Source of the DNA: Coprinopsis marcescibilis
Lineage: Eukaryota; Basidiomycota; Agaricomycetes; Agaricales; Psathyrellaceae
Direction: 5' to 3'
NCBI GenBank assembly: GCA_004369085.1
Contig: ML210154.1
Location: 64,605 to 128,604 of the forward strand
Length of the DNA: 64,000 nucleotides
Part shown: positions 31,740 to 43,071 of the stretch, piece by piece
How the letters are laid out: every line of letters begins with the position of its first letter
Position numbering within the stretch: position 1 is the stretch's first letter
The notes under the pieces: generated by a model
What the model saw: only the letters and a program-made list of their open reading frames with translations
Told to the model about the DNA's origin: nothing
Databases searched by the model: none
Made by a program: the position numbers and the translations under genes

Positions 31740-32557
31740 CGTTCGTTGCCATGCCCCACGGCGATCGCATCTTTCAACGCTCCTGCAGGTAATGAGTCGC
31801 ACATGTACTTACCGTTTTATTGCGTCCATGGAGTCCCTTCTAGCTCTTCAAGCTTGCTGGAGGCATACTAGTTGGTGTCCTGGAGCAGCCCGGGGGCCGA
31901 GAAAACGCCCCGGTTATCATGTATATATAACGTACATACACTTTGCGAGGGAGCATCAGTGGATAACATCGATACAATGCGGGGGAGTCCGGAGGTGCCA
32001 CTGAGTCGTGGAATCAGTTGTCTGTCATTGGCACGGATAGTTTTAGGCTTGTCCGGCCGTCCGACTGGGGGTTTCCTGGGTTTCCTGGGGTTTCCTGAAC
32101 TTTTATTGGGCCTGGAAGATCACCGTACATAATAGCACTTACTTGAGCGGCCCGATTGGCTTGGCCCAGGGCTGCTATAACTACTTAGTTCGGACATGGT
32201 TGTAAAGAGTAAGTCAATGAAAGAACGAGTACGTGCCTACACAATCTAACTGGCAGATTGATGCTTTGGTGGGAAGCATTGGTTAGAATCAAGCACAGGC
32301 TCTACTTTTTAAGGAGGTTGGACCAAAGCGCCGCCCCTCGCTACGATTTCTTCGTATCAAGTATGTATGTTATGATGATGGTGGTCATCATTCGATTGCT
32401 GTGTGGGATATTATCGATTGCAATTGAGGGGGCTAACAGGGGACAAATGAACACGGATCTTCAGCCACGTACAATTATTAAATAGATAATCAAAGCAAAG
32501 CAATGAGTCGACGCTCTAGCAAAACATCGCAGTTTGCAGTAACCAAACACTACTTTT
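31740..32557. other. Intergenic region
   Basis: About 800 bp between the P450-2 promoter side and the 3' end of ALE1. A TATATATAA stretch occurs near 31922. No gene, RNA or element recognised. Confidence 0.45.
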
Positions 32558-34595
32558 CTACTTTTGTGACGGAGGCAAAACAGTATCCACGCTCGGCGGG
32601 AGAACAAAGTTCTTTTCGCTGACGGGAGTACCGATAGGTGACTGCTCAACACCCGAGGCCTTTGCAGTACCGTTTCCGTTGGCAGCAGCCCTGACTCCTC
32701 CACGGGGCGGAATTACAACGCCCATTTGTTTCTGAAGGCGCCTGCATACACCCACACCGCCGAGGTAGAAGAAGGCCAATGTTCCGAACACCGCAAAGTG
32801 GCCGTAATAGCCCAAGACCCTCCAGGTAATCAACGAGTCACGGCCAGAGAGGATGATGAAGGCTGAGGCGGAGTAGTTGAGGATCATGGCCGAAGCGATG
32901 ATACCTGCAATGTCGTAGAGGCGTTTGGCGATGGACGGAGGTTGATCAGGTGAGGTGGGGAGGAAGAATGGTCGGATGTTGGCTCTGATCAGACGAGCTG
33001 CAGCAGTAATGAAACCGCCCATGATGAAAGTGAGATAGTATCCACCGGCAATACCGTGCTGTGTCCAAGAGTTAGTGTACATCCCGACGAAAAAAGCGTG
33101 TGTAGAGTACTGACCCAGAAAGCACTGGTAAAGAAGGTGATCAGAGTGCTGGAGAGTCCAGGCTTCTTGCCCTTGGGGGTAACTCGCTTGTAGACGCATT
33201 CTCTCAACCAAACATTGGTCTTCATGTTCCATGAATCGAGAAGAACCTTGAAGTTGGCAGGGAACTCGATGTCCCAGACCTTCACGTTGGCTGCACCATC
33301 CCAATGAGCCTCGCCATGTGGACCAAAACCGGTGAAGCCGAGACCAGTGAGGATGCTGGCACCCTAAGATGAATTATATCAGAAGCGGCTCGGGGATTTC
33401 CAGAAGTACAGCTCCTACCTCGGTAAGTGTCCAGATAGCATAGTATTTAGAACGCTCGACGGGCCCAAATGCTTGGAAATGAATGATTCTGTTCGCATCG
33501 GATGAGTGGGACGTCCATTTAGTGACGCAGAGCATCTTACCGCTTGAGAAGGCTCATCTTCTGGAACTCGGGGTCCAAACCACCTGCGTAGTAGAACTTG
33601 GGGTTCAAGAGCACGAATACGCCGAGATAGAATAGGCCCATGAACAAACGCGTGTAGGCGGCACGTTTGCGGTACGAAGGAAGGCGACGACCGGGCTTGA
33701 TTTTGGGCTTGACGGCAGGACTCTGGAACATGGTTTCGTTGACGAGGTCCATATACTCGGCATAATCCAAGTAGGGTCCAACGAGAATTCCAGGGAAGTA
33801 GAACCTGGAATTAGTGGGTTGAGTATTCGGATTTGGGTATCAAAGTCGTCAAGAACGTACGAGTAGCCCAAGAATTCGAGAATGGATGGGAACTTTGTGA
33901 CGCGTTTCGCCAACTGCCACTTATCCAACTCCTGCACCTTATGTATTAGAGTACGAACGAGAGAGAGACCAGAAACACTCGCCTCTTCTTTCCTCCTTCC
34001 GTCATAGACATTCCAGGCAAAGGTGGTCAACTTCATGGTCAAAACCATCTGGGGACCAGTGACTTCCATCGTTTCGTAGCTGAAATCGTTGATCCACCGG
34101 ATGACATGGCTGTTCAAGGGCATATCAGTTCACCATCCAACACAACGAGCGCTGTGAGAGACCCACTTGACTGTAAGGTGTCCCATAACAATCCTAAAAT
34201 GATGACACGTATCAGTCTACACGCCCATAGACGGCGCAAAAATGCCAACACATACGCAAAAACGATCCATGGCATCCTGCTGCTCTTGTCATACTTGGCG
34301 ATGAAGTATGTCGCAAGAATGCTGCCCAAGAGCTGGAAGAAAGCCGCGTATATCTTGAGGATTGGGAAGAAGTAGAGGACCGCGACCGTCACACTGAAGA
34401 GGTGGCGAAGGCCAGGTTTTGAGGATGGGACCCTGACATACAGGCTTCCCAGTGGGTAGGCAATGAGCAGACAGCTTATGAGCTTTAGATATGTTCAGCA
34501 CATCGTCAATACCGGCGAGATACCAAGACACGTACCTTGATCTGGTCAACGCTGGCACCAACCAGGTTCGCCAACGGCAAAAACAAAGCATCCAT
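32558..34595 (-). CDS. ALE1: MBOAT lysophospholipid acyltransferase (Ale1 type)
   Basis: ER membrane enzyme that re-acylates lysophospholipids in the Lands cycle. Nine exons: 34536-34595, 34256-34482, 34167-34193, 33983-34109, 33861-33931, 33541-33804, 33419-33488, 33115-33363 and 32558-33058, giving 531 aa. Many hydrophobic segments. MBOAT landmarks: MGHLTVNHVIRW, TGPQMVLTMKLTTFAWNVYD, FPGILVGPYLDYAEYMDL, the Asn motif in DSWNMKTNVWLRECVYKRVT and the His motif TSAFWHGIAGGYYL. The tail is a polar cytosolic stretch. Intron 4 (33932-33982) seems to use a GC donor (GAAGAG|GCGAGT); it is 51 bp, stop-free and in frame, so retention would add 17 residues. Confidence 0.93.
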
Positions 34596-35014
34596 GGCTA
34601 TTTCCTTCGACCTGAATCGGCTTTCGACCTATCTACACGTACCTTTGCGCCGTATTAGCCACTAGTCGTCGGGTTAGAGCAGAAGAGTAGAGAAACTCAC
34701 CCACGAGCGAGCAGACAGTGGTGCCAGGTGTCAAGACGTAAAGAACCAGAAGCAGACTCAGAATTTTGTTGTGGGGCATCGGTCCCGCCGCATTATTTCC
34801 TTCTTCGGTTGCCTTAACCCCAAAGACGCGACGTGATCATTGCTCCCGAGCTCTCGGCTCAGCTTGGCAACGGCGCCTAAATTATTTACTCCAAGGTCAC
34901 TGGAAAGGGGTTTCTTGGATTCAGTACCGAAGTTTTACAAGAGCAACAGCTTAGGTATATACAGGTGTCATAGAAGGATAGAGGAACCCGTCCTCACGAG
35001 CCACGGACATGTCA
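34596..35014. other. Intergenic region
   Basis: About 420 bp covering the ALE1 promoter on the - strand and the 3' flank of the F-box gene. No distinct element. Confidence 0.5.
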
Positions 35015-36532
35015 TTAGTTAGACTGCACCCACAAGGGTGGGCACGGCGCGAGAAAACAACGGGTCTTTGCAGTGTCCAAGATCTTGAGAGAATCGCCGA
35101 CGCGCTTTAATTGAAGAGGGAATACCGGAGTTCCGCCCATCATATTCTGGATGTACGCTTGAGGATGTGTCAGCTGGGCTCCCGAACGCATATCACCTTT
35201 GCGACCATAAAGGGCAACATTCCATTTCCGTCCGCTGGCCTTCGCCAAGTCCCTCCTGGCCACCACCATATCCAAAAACTCCTCCCATACCGGCTTGACT
35301 GGCGCATACCATTCACCCAAAATCGAAAACTCGAATTTCTCCAAGTTTGGAAGGAAGGCTGCGTCCGTAGCAAGTCGCTTGAAGAGAACGTCGCAGTTCT
35401 CTGTCTTGCTTTCCACCTTCAGCTCTACTAGATTACGTGCCGAAGAAAGGTCGTCGATGAGATTATCAGGGAAGAACCATTCCTGGCCGTTTGTGATAAT
35501 GAGGGATGCCAATTTTGGCATGGAGCTCAAGGCGATAAGTGGTGAACTGGTGTCCGCTGGCAATGAACGTTGGCACTCCGTGTTCCTTATGGTCAAGGAA
35601 CGTAGAGCAGGGAACTCGAAGTGGCGATAAAGGGTGGAGGGCTGAGTCATGCCATGATCGATTTCGAGGTGTGTCAAGTGTCGCAGGACGACTGGCTCTT
35701 CCCATAAATCCGGAAAGTTAGGAAGGCTCGGGTGACCCCTGATTGTGAGTGTAGCTTGCTGCAGCAAGGGACACGAGCCTAACGCGAAGATGGCGTTGTG
35801 AAGAACGGGGTATTTGTGGAAGAAGAGGCATAGGTGTGTGATGCTCTGCCACGGGAGGTACAGCGATAAATCGCAGTCTTCCACGTGCACGCGCGGATGG
35901 AGAAATACGCGCCTGAGGCTGGTGTAGCCACTTAACCTCCGTACCACTTGATTCCGGCTCGTCACGATGTCCAACGATAACGTTTCCAGCTGGGGCATGG
36001 TAAGAGGTAGCCGTATATTCCCACTGTCCTGCCCTTCAAAGAATCCCCTAAACCCGTTCGAAATGTGCAGCGAGCGAATCCGCGAGTGGTATGCCGAAAC
36101 AGCAGTAATGACGAGGTGCTTCCAGGTCTCGTTGAATTCTTGGCAAAGATTGTATGGTGTGTGCCGCTCGAGATTCTTGGGTTGAAGCGGGAAACGGAAG
36201 AAGAATGATAACGGAAGAGTACCCGAGAACTTAGACCAGAGCCCCAGCTGGAAGTTGTATGCCCTGACCATCATTTTAGCCTCTTGTTTCACTTCCTCAT
36301 CTGACACGAAGATGGTGTTTCCCCTCCGTTCCTTCAAAGAAAGCTGCTCCCATAGTCTAGGACTACCCTGGGCCACATCCCTCCACCTCCCGCAGACGTG
36401 GGTTAATAGAAGAGGGGCAAGGGAGGGATCAGGGGTGCATTCCTCCAGTGTTGGTGGTAAACTGAAGCCAAATATGTCGTTGAGCACTTCATTCGGGAGG
36501 GATTCGACCCCCGTGATAGAAGTGGTGGCCAT
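35015..36532 (-). CDS. F-box protein, single exon, separate subfamily
   Basis: 505 aa from ATG 36532. F-box at residues about 9-65: VESLPNEVLNDIFGFSLPPT...THVCGRWRDVAQGSPRLWEQL. A long irregular leucine-rich body follows (LPWQSITHLCLFF, LRHLTHLEIDHG, FPALRSLTIRN). It lacks the short basic first exon of the other two F-box genes and shows only family-level similarity to them, so it is older and not part of the inverted duplication. Likely an SCF adaptor; target unknown. Confidence 0.85.
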   Translation of the reverse strand: MATTSITGVESLPNEVLNDIFGFSLPPTLEECTPDPSLAPLLLTHVCGRWRDVAQGSPRLWEQLSLKERRGNTIFVSDEEVKQEAKMMVRAYNFQLGLWSKFSGTLPLSFFFRFPLQPKNLERHTPYNLCQEFNETWKHLVITAVSAYHSRIRSLHISNGFRGFFEGQDSGNIRLPLTMPQLETLSLDIVTSRNQVVRRLSGYTSLRRVFLHPRVHVEDCDLSLYLPWQSITHLCLFFHKYPVLHNAIFALGSCPLLQQATLTIRGHPSLPNFPDLWEEPVVLRHLTHLEIDHGMTQPSTLYRHFEFPALRSLTIRNTECQRSLPADTSSPLIALSSMPKLASLIITNGQEWFFPDNLIDDLSSARNLVELKVESKTENCDVLFKRLATDAAFLPNLEKFEFSILGEWYAPVKPVWEEFLDMVVARRDLAKASGRKWNVALYGRKGDMRSGAQLTHPQAYIQNMMGGTPVFPLQLKRVGDSLKILDTAKTRCFLAPCPPLWVQSN

Positions 36533-37306
36533 GCAAATCTACGGGACAAATTGGAGTCATCAATAATGTAATGTTCCGCGTCTTGATTATGATCTTACTC
36601 ACAACAGCGGGCGCTAGAAAACGAGGGGAGATGCGTTCAAATTGGTCAAACTTGATAAGAATGTGCAGGAGCCTTTCGAAAAGATGGTGGGTAAGAGGAA
36701 AGAAGTAGAAAAGGCGAAGGTTAAATCTGGCGTTGCCCTAGTGCCCACACGTGGCAGCAGAAGAAGAGTTAGCGCCTATTCGGGTAAAGCGTCATACAAC
36801 CCCAGGGTAATTTGCTGCCCATCACCGTTCTATATATCCGCCCTTCCCAAGGCCTTCCTACTTCGTGTCACTGCATGTATCATCTATGACGCGGAGTGCT
36901 CGGTGTTAAGAACCAGCACTCGGATAAAAGCCTAGGGCTTCCTGCACTGGACCTTGCTACCTCAAGCGACTGGTCCGTGCCAGGAGCTCTGACCCGCCGT
37001 ATCGGAGTATGCATCCTACGCTCAGAGTCCAATGCTATACACAATTAAACCTTGCTTCTATGCCTCGGCTTCAAAAAGGTAAACATGGTCACTGGTATAT
37101 TACACGAGGGTGCGGAGTAATAAAACTAAGTACTACAAAGGTATAATGGATCGAAAGTAAATTTAAAAACGTCAGAAGAAAGGGTAAGGTAGTAGGTTGT
37201 AAATTGTACGTTAATGTTAATTTAAGAAGTGAAAATACGACCTGGGACAAAGAAGAGGGCAGCACCGGACAGAGTAGAGCTCTCCGCGAATGGTACACTA
37301 ATATTT
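36533..37306. other. Intergenic region
   Basis: About 770 bp. The left part is the promoter side of the F-box gene; the right part is the 3' flank of the tetraspan gene. No further feature. Confidence 0.5.
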
Positions 37307-38382
37307 TTACACATTCTTATACCCCTGTGCACTCAACGTCTGCGACATTCGTCGTGCGCTCTTGGTAGTAGAGGTATCGTTAGAGTAAGGGTCATACTCC
37401 TGTGGGGGATATGACGCGTTGGTCTCTGTCCTGCTGATATTCCTGTGTCCGTCATTGCCCGTCACCTCACCCTCTCGCGGAGCCTGCCAGGGATTGTCTT
37501 GACTGCTGCTTCCATGTCCAAGTTCCGAGATAGATGTTGGACCGTCTTGAAAAGGGTCTCCACCAATGGTCGACATCTTGCCTTCAAACTGTGGGCACGT
37601 GGTGACGACCTTGGCTGGCTTTGTCTTGGTGCTACCCAGTTTGCCTAGTCCAGCGTTGAAGTCGAAATCACGAACAGAAGAGGTATAGACGCTTCGTGAG
37701 CCTTTGACGAAGCAAATAAGGCTGATAACAGCAAGGGAGACGGCGTAGACCAGGACTGAGGTGTAACCCACGTGAGTCGGAATGAATGGGAAATCAAAAA
37801 AGTATCTCTACGCACAGGAGATGAAATTGAGGATATTAAAAGCCTGGACTGCTTGAGCTTCGGAAACAAGCTTGCTCTTGTAGCCGGCAATCCATGGAAG
37901 AGACGATGTCACACAGGCACTGGCAAGCCACAAGATCCAAAGGACCCCTAATAGACGTTGGTGTAAGCAACTGGGCCGATCGAATCACATAGGGCAGGGA
38001 ACACGTACAGCACCAGATGGCCTCAGTAGCAATCATAGACGTGAATGCACCTTGACGCTTGACACTCATGAAATACCTTGCAAGAAGGTGAGCGTCGTAT
38101 TTCTGAATGAAGCACGCACTCTGTACTTACATCGCGGGAATCGTGAGGAGTGTGAGGAGCGAAGTGGCGAAGGAAAATGCCGCAAAGTCCCAGTGCCGCG
38201 CGCCTTCACGCGAGGTTGACATCCATACCAGGTGGGCGGTGAGGCAGAATACGATGGTTGCGAACAAAGTGGCGACAGCTTGCGTCGCACGTCAGATATT
38301 GGTATAGCAGAGACTGAGAGGGTTTATGCGCACCCATAACGCCCTTCCGGGCTCCAACAAGCAGCTTATTGTAGTCCACCAT
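37307..38382 (-). CDS. Tetraspan MARVEL-like membrane protein
   Basis: Exons 38334-38382, 38131-38278, 38009-38076, 37816-37947 and 37307-37755 give 281 aa. Four hydrophobic segments: AVATLFATIVFCLTAHLVWM, FAAFSFATSLLTLLTIPAM, IATEAIWCWVLWILWLASAC and AFNILNFISFLVYAVSLAVI. The short N terminus and the polar Ser/Thr/Pro-rich C tail of about 120 residues probably face the cytosol. Layout and size resemble MARVEL-domain proteins of fungal plasma membranes, but no diagnostic motif allows a firm name. The last acceptor (ACCTCAG) was chosen over readings that leave no AG in the right phase. Confidence 0.7.
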
Positions 38383-39228
38383 TGCTGAGTAGTCCCTATC
38401 TTGTGGACGATGGTGCGTAGTGAAGGCTGGTCTTGAAGAGAGGAAAGTAAAGAAGTGACGGCGGCGAGGCAAAGGAGGGAGGTTAGCTGAATCCTAGAAG
38501 TTAAGAAAATGCGAGCACGGGAACCAAACCAGGATGTCGAAGCGTTCAAGAGGCAAAAAAGGCCGGCATTAGCAATGGAATGGTTCTCGACTGTGCAATG
38601 AAGCCAAAACATACATGCATACGACAAGCATAGGAGTTGGACTACCCGAAGCGAGTTGTAGTAGGCCGTGGTGCTAACTGTGAGCTGCTTTGAGGCAAGC
38701 ATTCATGATCCCAGTGACGAATGCGTCCAGGTGCAAGAGTAGGTAGCCTGGGCGGTCAGGAACCATCACTCACCCATCATGCATTGTAAAGTGTATGTCG
38801 AAAAGAGCCGCAGAGGAGGAGAGAGCAGGGTGGACCTAGTAAATACAGCTCCCATCCACACTGTTCAATGAGGTGAGTATAGTCGAGTACCACTTGTAGT
38901 GTGTCGTTGAAGCTCTTCGAGGCTTCGAAGCCGAATGCACTGGAATTCATTAATCGATGGTGAAGCCTGACGCAATACAGATGGAAAATCCCAAGAGAAT
39001 GGCCTGCGAATTATTCAAGAACGAGAGGAATGCCTTCCGAGGACCACAAGCCCGCCATGAAAGAGAGCTTAAAAGAATCGGCGCAGCTTGCTGCCAGTCA
39101 TTGGAAGCTTTCAAATTATCCTCAACTCAAAGGACACGCCCCAGAGCAACGCCGGGGATGGCCGAGGTGTCGACAAAAACATGCCCATGCAACTGCGAGT
39201 TAGGGGTATTTTGGCGCCCGAGGTTGGA
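38383..39228. other. Intergenic region left of the MITE
   Basis: About 850 bp. A 137-codon open frame on the - strand (38702 down) overlaps the leader and start of the tetraspan gene in another frame; it has no known domain and is probably chance. Confidence 0.4.
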
Positions 39229-39608
39229 TCTGGTGGCAATGTTTGGACTGTGCCATGGATCTTCAGATTTGTCTGTTATCTTATCTGCTTCTACTGAGGG
39301 TACCATAATTGTAGCAATTGAGGTTGGCGGTGTGACATAGCAATTATCTTCTGTCACAGCAATTGGGTCCTGACCAAGCGTGTTAAATACAACTTAAATA
39401 CTGAATATAATCCTGCATGACACATAGGTCCTCCTGTAGCAATGCGGCCTGAATGTGACGTGACACATTTGAGAAATAGCAATGCAATTGCTTAGCGTGA
39501 CGTGACAGATTGCTATAATTATGGTACCCTCAGTATTCGGGTCTGGTGGCAATGTTTGGACTGTGCCATGGATCTTCAGATTTGTCTCTTATCCTTATTT
39601 GCTTCTAT
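39229..39608. repeat. Direct repeat of about 65 bp flanking the MITE
   Basis: TCTGGTGGCAATGTTTGGAC and the following 45 bases up to TTGCTTCTA/CTGCTTCTA occur at 39229-39293 and again at 39541-39606, one copy on each side of the element at 39294-39533. Confidence 0.85.
39294..39533. mobile_element. MITE, 240 bp, TA target site
   Basis: The ends are inverted repeats of 25 bp with one mismatch, beginning CTGAGGGTACCATAATT and continuing TAGCAAT. Each end is bounded by TA, the target duplication of Tc1/mariner-type transposons. The interior is non-coding and rich in short direct and inverted motifs (TAGCAATT, GTGACGTGACA). There is no transposase, so it would depend on a full-length relative elsewhere. 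Confidence 0.75.
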
Positions 39609-39751
39609 TCGGGTCGCTCATACTTACTTTTGGGACATCTGTCCAAGGATCTTGAAGCTACCGACCAAGGCTTACGGCGAAACTCCCCAATGATGAACAC
39701 CCATACTATATTCGCTACGTTCAACTTGAACGTCTGCATCTTCCGACTACC

Positions 39752-42063
39752 ATGTCGTATAATGCTCTGACGGGCTTGCTCTCTAGTGTTCTTGCTAGTA
39801 TTAGCATGGACAACCATACACTCTCTCTGGCTGCGGTAGGTCTGGTGGTCGTGTTTGTCGTTTCAAAGGTCATGGCGTACAGGGATAACTTGAAGGTGAG
39901 CACCACCGCGAGTTCTCGGCGTACACCGCTAAAGCTCCAGGCTTGGCGACTGTACCTCCACAGCGAGTGGGCCATCTACCCGGATACCGACTACCGCTCT
40001 TCCCATACACGATCCTCGGCATTATGTTCAAGAACAGCAACCTCATCCCCGGATACCAGTTCCTCTGGAACTGGCGCAGCTCAAGTAAGAGCATCATCCC
40101 ATCCCTCCTCCGGGTCCTGCCTAACACCACGAAAGTGTACAAACGCTTCAAGCACGACACTATCTCATACATATCGTGGTTCTCAGGCCGAGCTCTTATC
40201 TTCACCTCGAATGTGGAAGTAATGCGCCAGGTAGCGGGCGGGACCAAGAGTGACTTTATCAAGCCTGCCCAGGCAAGCAAAGTGCTTCTGTGAGTCTGAT
40301 ATGACTTGCATCTGCGGGTTGGAGCGTCAGGTTAAGCAATGTATGTGCACACAGCGTATGGGGTTCCAATATCTTGGCTTCGGAAGGGGGAGAGCATTGG
40401 AGGGCCCATCGACGGATTATGGCTCCGGCGTTTTCTCAAGGACTTTATGAGCTCTTATGGAGGACCTCGATCTCTCTCTACCGCCAGATGCTCGCAGGCG
40501 AAGAATGGGAGACCAAGAAAGTCGCGCAAGTCAGCAGAGCGCAAGATTTCACCTACAAGGTTCGTACAGTCATCCTCGATCGCCCCTTAACGTCTTCCGG
40601 AATCCCTCTTACACGAGAACGCTAGTTTGCACTGCTAACTATAGGAGTGTGTGGCTTTGGCTTCCACTTCAACTGGACGGATCCGATGATTACGGTTGAG
40701 GGGGACTCGGATATGACCTTGATGAAAGCGTTTGAGATCTTCGACCACAACCAGGTGACCGTCCTCCTTCCCTGGTGGTTGCTCAGGCTGCCAATCAAAC
40801 GGTGAGCCGCGTGTTCAAGCATAGCGCCAAGCTATCACGCCACCAGAGCGTGTCGAACTAACTGGATAGTTTGTAATGAAGGTTCAAGGAGTACCGCCGG
40901 GCGACTGCAAAGCTCACAGAATGGATGGTTGGCCAGATTGCTGAGCGCAAGGAACTCATAAACTCGAGGACAGAGGACGACAAGGAAAAGCTGCGAGAAG
41001 ACCTCTTTACAAGGATGGTCAAGGCAAACGAGGAGGAGCTCAAGAAGTTCCGACTGGCCGATCAAGAACTGGTACGTGCCTAAGTTTTGATCCGCCACAC
41101 ATCGATAGCTACTAATAGCTCACCGAACACAGATTGGAAATATCTTTATCCTCCTATTGGCAGGACATGGTACTTGAGCTCCACTTCTCCGTACAGCTGA
41201 TCCGTTGACGCCGGTTCTGTGTAGAGACGACAGCGCAAACCCTCGCAGCGACTCTAGCCCAGCTTGCACTGCACCCCGAGATTCAAGACGAGATCTTTGA
41301 GCAGATTATGTCTGTAGTCGGCTCGAACAGGGATCCAGTAAGTGTACTAGCTTTCCCCAGCTCACAATCTCTGATGGCTTCCTGCGTATCAGGATCTGGA
41401 AGATCACCGCAGCTTGACGAAAGTTCTAGCTGCATTCTATGAAGGAACAAGGATGTATCGTAAGTCTCCAGAGAGTTTGCGCGCAAGTTAGTGTTCTCAA
41501 CTCAACACCCCGCCTAAGCTGCCGCACACATGATGTTCCGAGAAGCCCGGGTCGATACCATTCTCCACGTCGAGAATCCCGTCGGCGAAGCGCCCGGTAC
41601 CACCCCAGTCCCACTTCCAAAGGGAGCAACCGTCGTCGTCGACGTGATCGGTGTCCAGTACAACGAACGGTACTTTGACGAGCCGTTCAAATTCAAGATC
41701 TCGCGATGGGCCGATATGCCACACGAGTCTGAGGCTGCTTCCGCGTTCAGTGTCGGTCAGTCCCAACATTTAGTTTATCTGTTAAGCGTAGGAGATGCTG
41801 AACTGACCTCTTTTTCCCTTTTCTTAAAACGTTCACATTGTTGGATTTAACAAGGCCCCCGCGCGTGTATTGGCCGCAAGTTCGCAGTGACGGAAGCGGT
41901 GGCATTCTTGACGATGATGCTCAGAGATTGGAAGATCGAGCCATTGATGGAGGCTGGAGAGACGCTGGGTCAATGGGAGAAGAGGATTTTCCAAGGGAAT
42001 GTCATGCTTTCTTTGGGTATCCAGTCGGCGTCACTGAAGTTTGTGCGTCGCGAGCGATCGTAG
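39752..42063 (+). CDS. Cytochrome P450 (P450-3), tandem pair member 1
   Basis: Eleven exons: 39752-39895, 39964-40084, 40136-40289, 40355-40563, 40645-40801, 40882-41071, 41133-41169, 41225-41337, 41393-41459, 41519-41755 and 41855-42063, giving 545 aa. N-terminal anchor (SLAAVGLVVVFVVSKVMAY), I-helix LLAGHETTAQTLA, ExxR in EGTRMY, FKISRW, and the haem loop FSVGPRACIG, whose codons are split by the last intron. Substrate unknown. It differs clearly in exon plan from P450-1 and belongs with the genes at 43072, 57957 and 61786, which share most intron positions. It is about 95 percent similar by eye to the next gene. Confidence 0.92.
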
Positions 42064-42240
42064 GCAGCACGCCACGGGAGCAAAGATTTGCGCCCTACTA
42101 CATATATGTTGGCTTTTCAAGATGTTAGTTAGTAGTTGCAACTTGTCTGCACCGGCCAGGCGCCCTCGTGAAATGAAATGAAATAGGGGTTACGAGGCGC
42201 TTGTCTTTCAACTTCCATTTCACACATTGAAAGGACCTAA
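42064..42240. repeat. 3' flank shared by P450-3 and P450-4
   Basis: GGCAGCACGCCACGGGAGCA onward, through CACCGGCCAGGCGC and TTTCACACATT, recurs at 45347-45545. It shows that the duplicated unit includes about 200 bp beyond the stop. Confidence 0.8.
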
Positions 42241-43071
42241 ATGCCCTCATCTGCACAATATATACCACAGCTACACAATCGCGGTGTACCACCAGCATCT
42301 AACACTAAACCACAATCAAACTGTGATTAAACGAATCTACAGCCCGTAATATGATCAGGCTTTTGGCGGATAGTGTTTGATTGACGTTTACGCGACAATT
42401 AAACACCTAAAACTACCATTTAATGGCACGTCTTATGGCTTAATCCAACTGTAACTGCTTTTCCGGGGTTTGTTTATGCATACCAAGCCAGATTATCTTA
42501 CAGAATGTAAAGGTAGTAGTAGTAGTAGTGAAGGTGATTGAGGGCAACACTGGTTGTGCCTCAGAAGACAAGGCACGGACATAAATCCCGTTTGCGTCAG
42601 ACAAATTAGTCACGGACAGCGCTAAGGTGTTGGTTCTCGGAGGTGGCCTCCGGCGTTTACCCACAGATACCCTTCCGGCTAAGTCTGTGTACATAAAATG
42701 TACCTACAGAGATGACTATCAAGTTCCAGTCCTTGATAATTTCAGGATCTTCCCGGCGAAAGGCCAAAGCTCATGAAAAACGGTATTCCCTCGCTCTGTC
42801 GATTGCTGGTATATTTCAAGCTGGCGGAAGAACATTGCAAGGGCTGCCCGGAGTGATCATTGAAGTTACTAGCCGGTGGCATCATTGCGCAACGTGGTTC
42901 TCATGTCAACATCAACAGGGACGCATCACGGACTCACTGCAGCCTCCCAACAGCCTCCACAGGCAGTCGCCGTAACGGATTAAAAGACATTGGTCAGAGA
43001 ACAGAAGGCCTAAAACGCGTCGTGACGGTGAAACTTGGCCCCACTGTTACATTTTGCATCCCCCGACTACC
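42064..43071. other. Spacer of the tandem P450 pair
   Basis: About 1 kb. The first 200 bp (3' flank) recur behind P450-4. A GTA microsatellite of about six units sits near 42515. No gene. Confidence 0.55.

Noticed and set aside
38292..38702. - strand frame of 136 codons over the start of the tetraspan gene
   Set aside because: Reads the coding exon in a wrong frame; the spliced model in the other frame gives four clean membrane helices.
42515..42535. GTA/GTAGTA microsatellite
   Set aside because: Too short to be more than a simple repeat.
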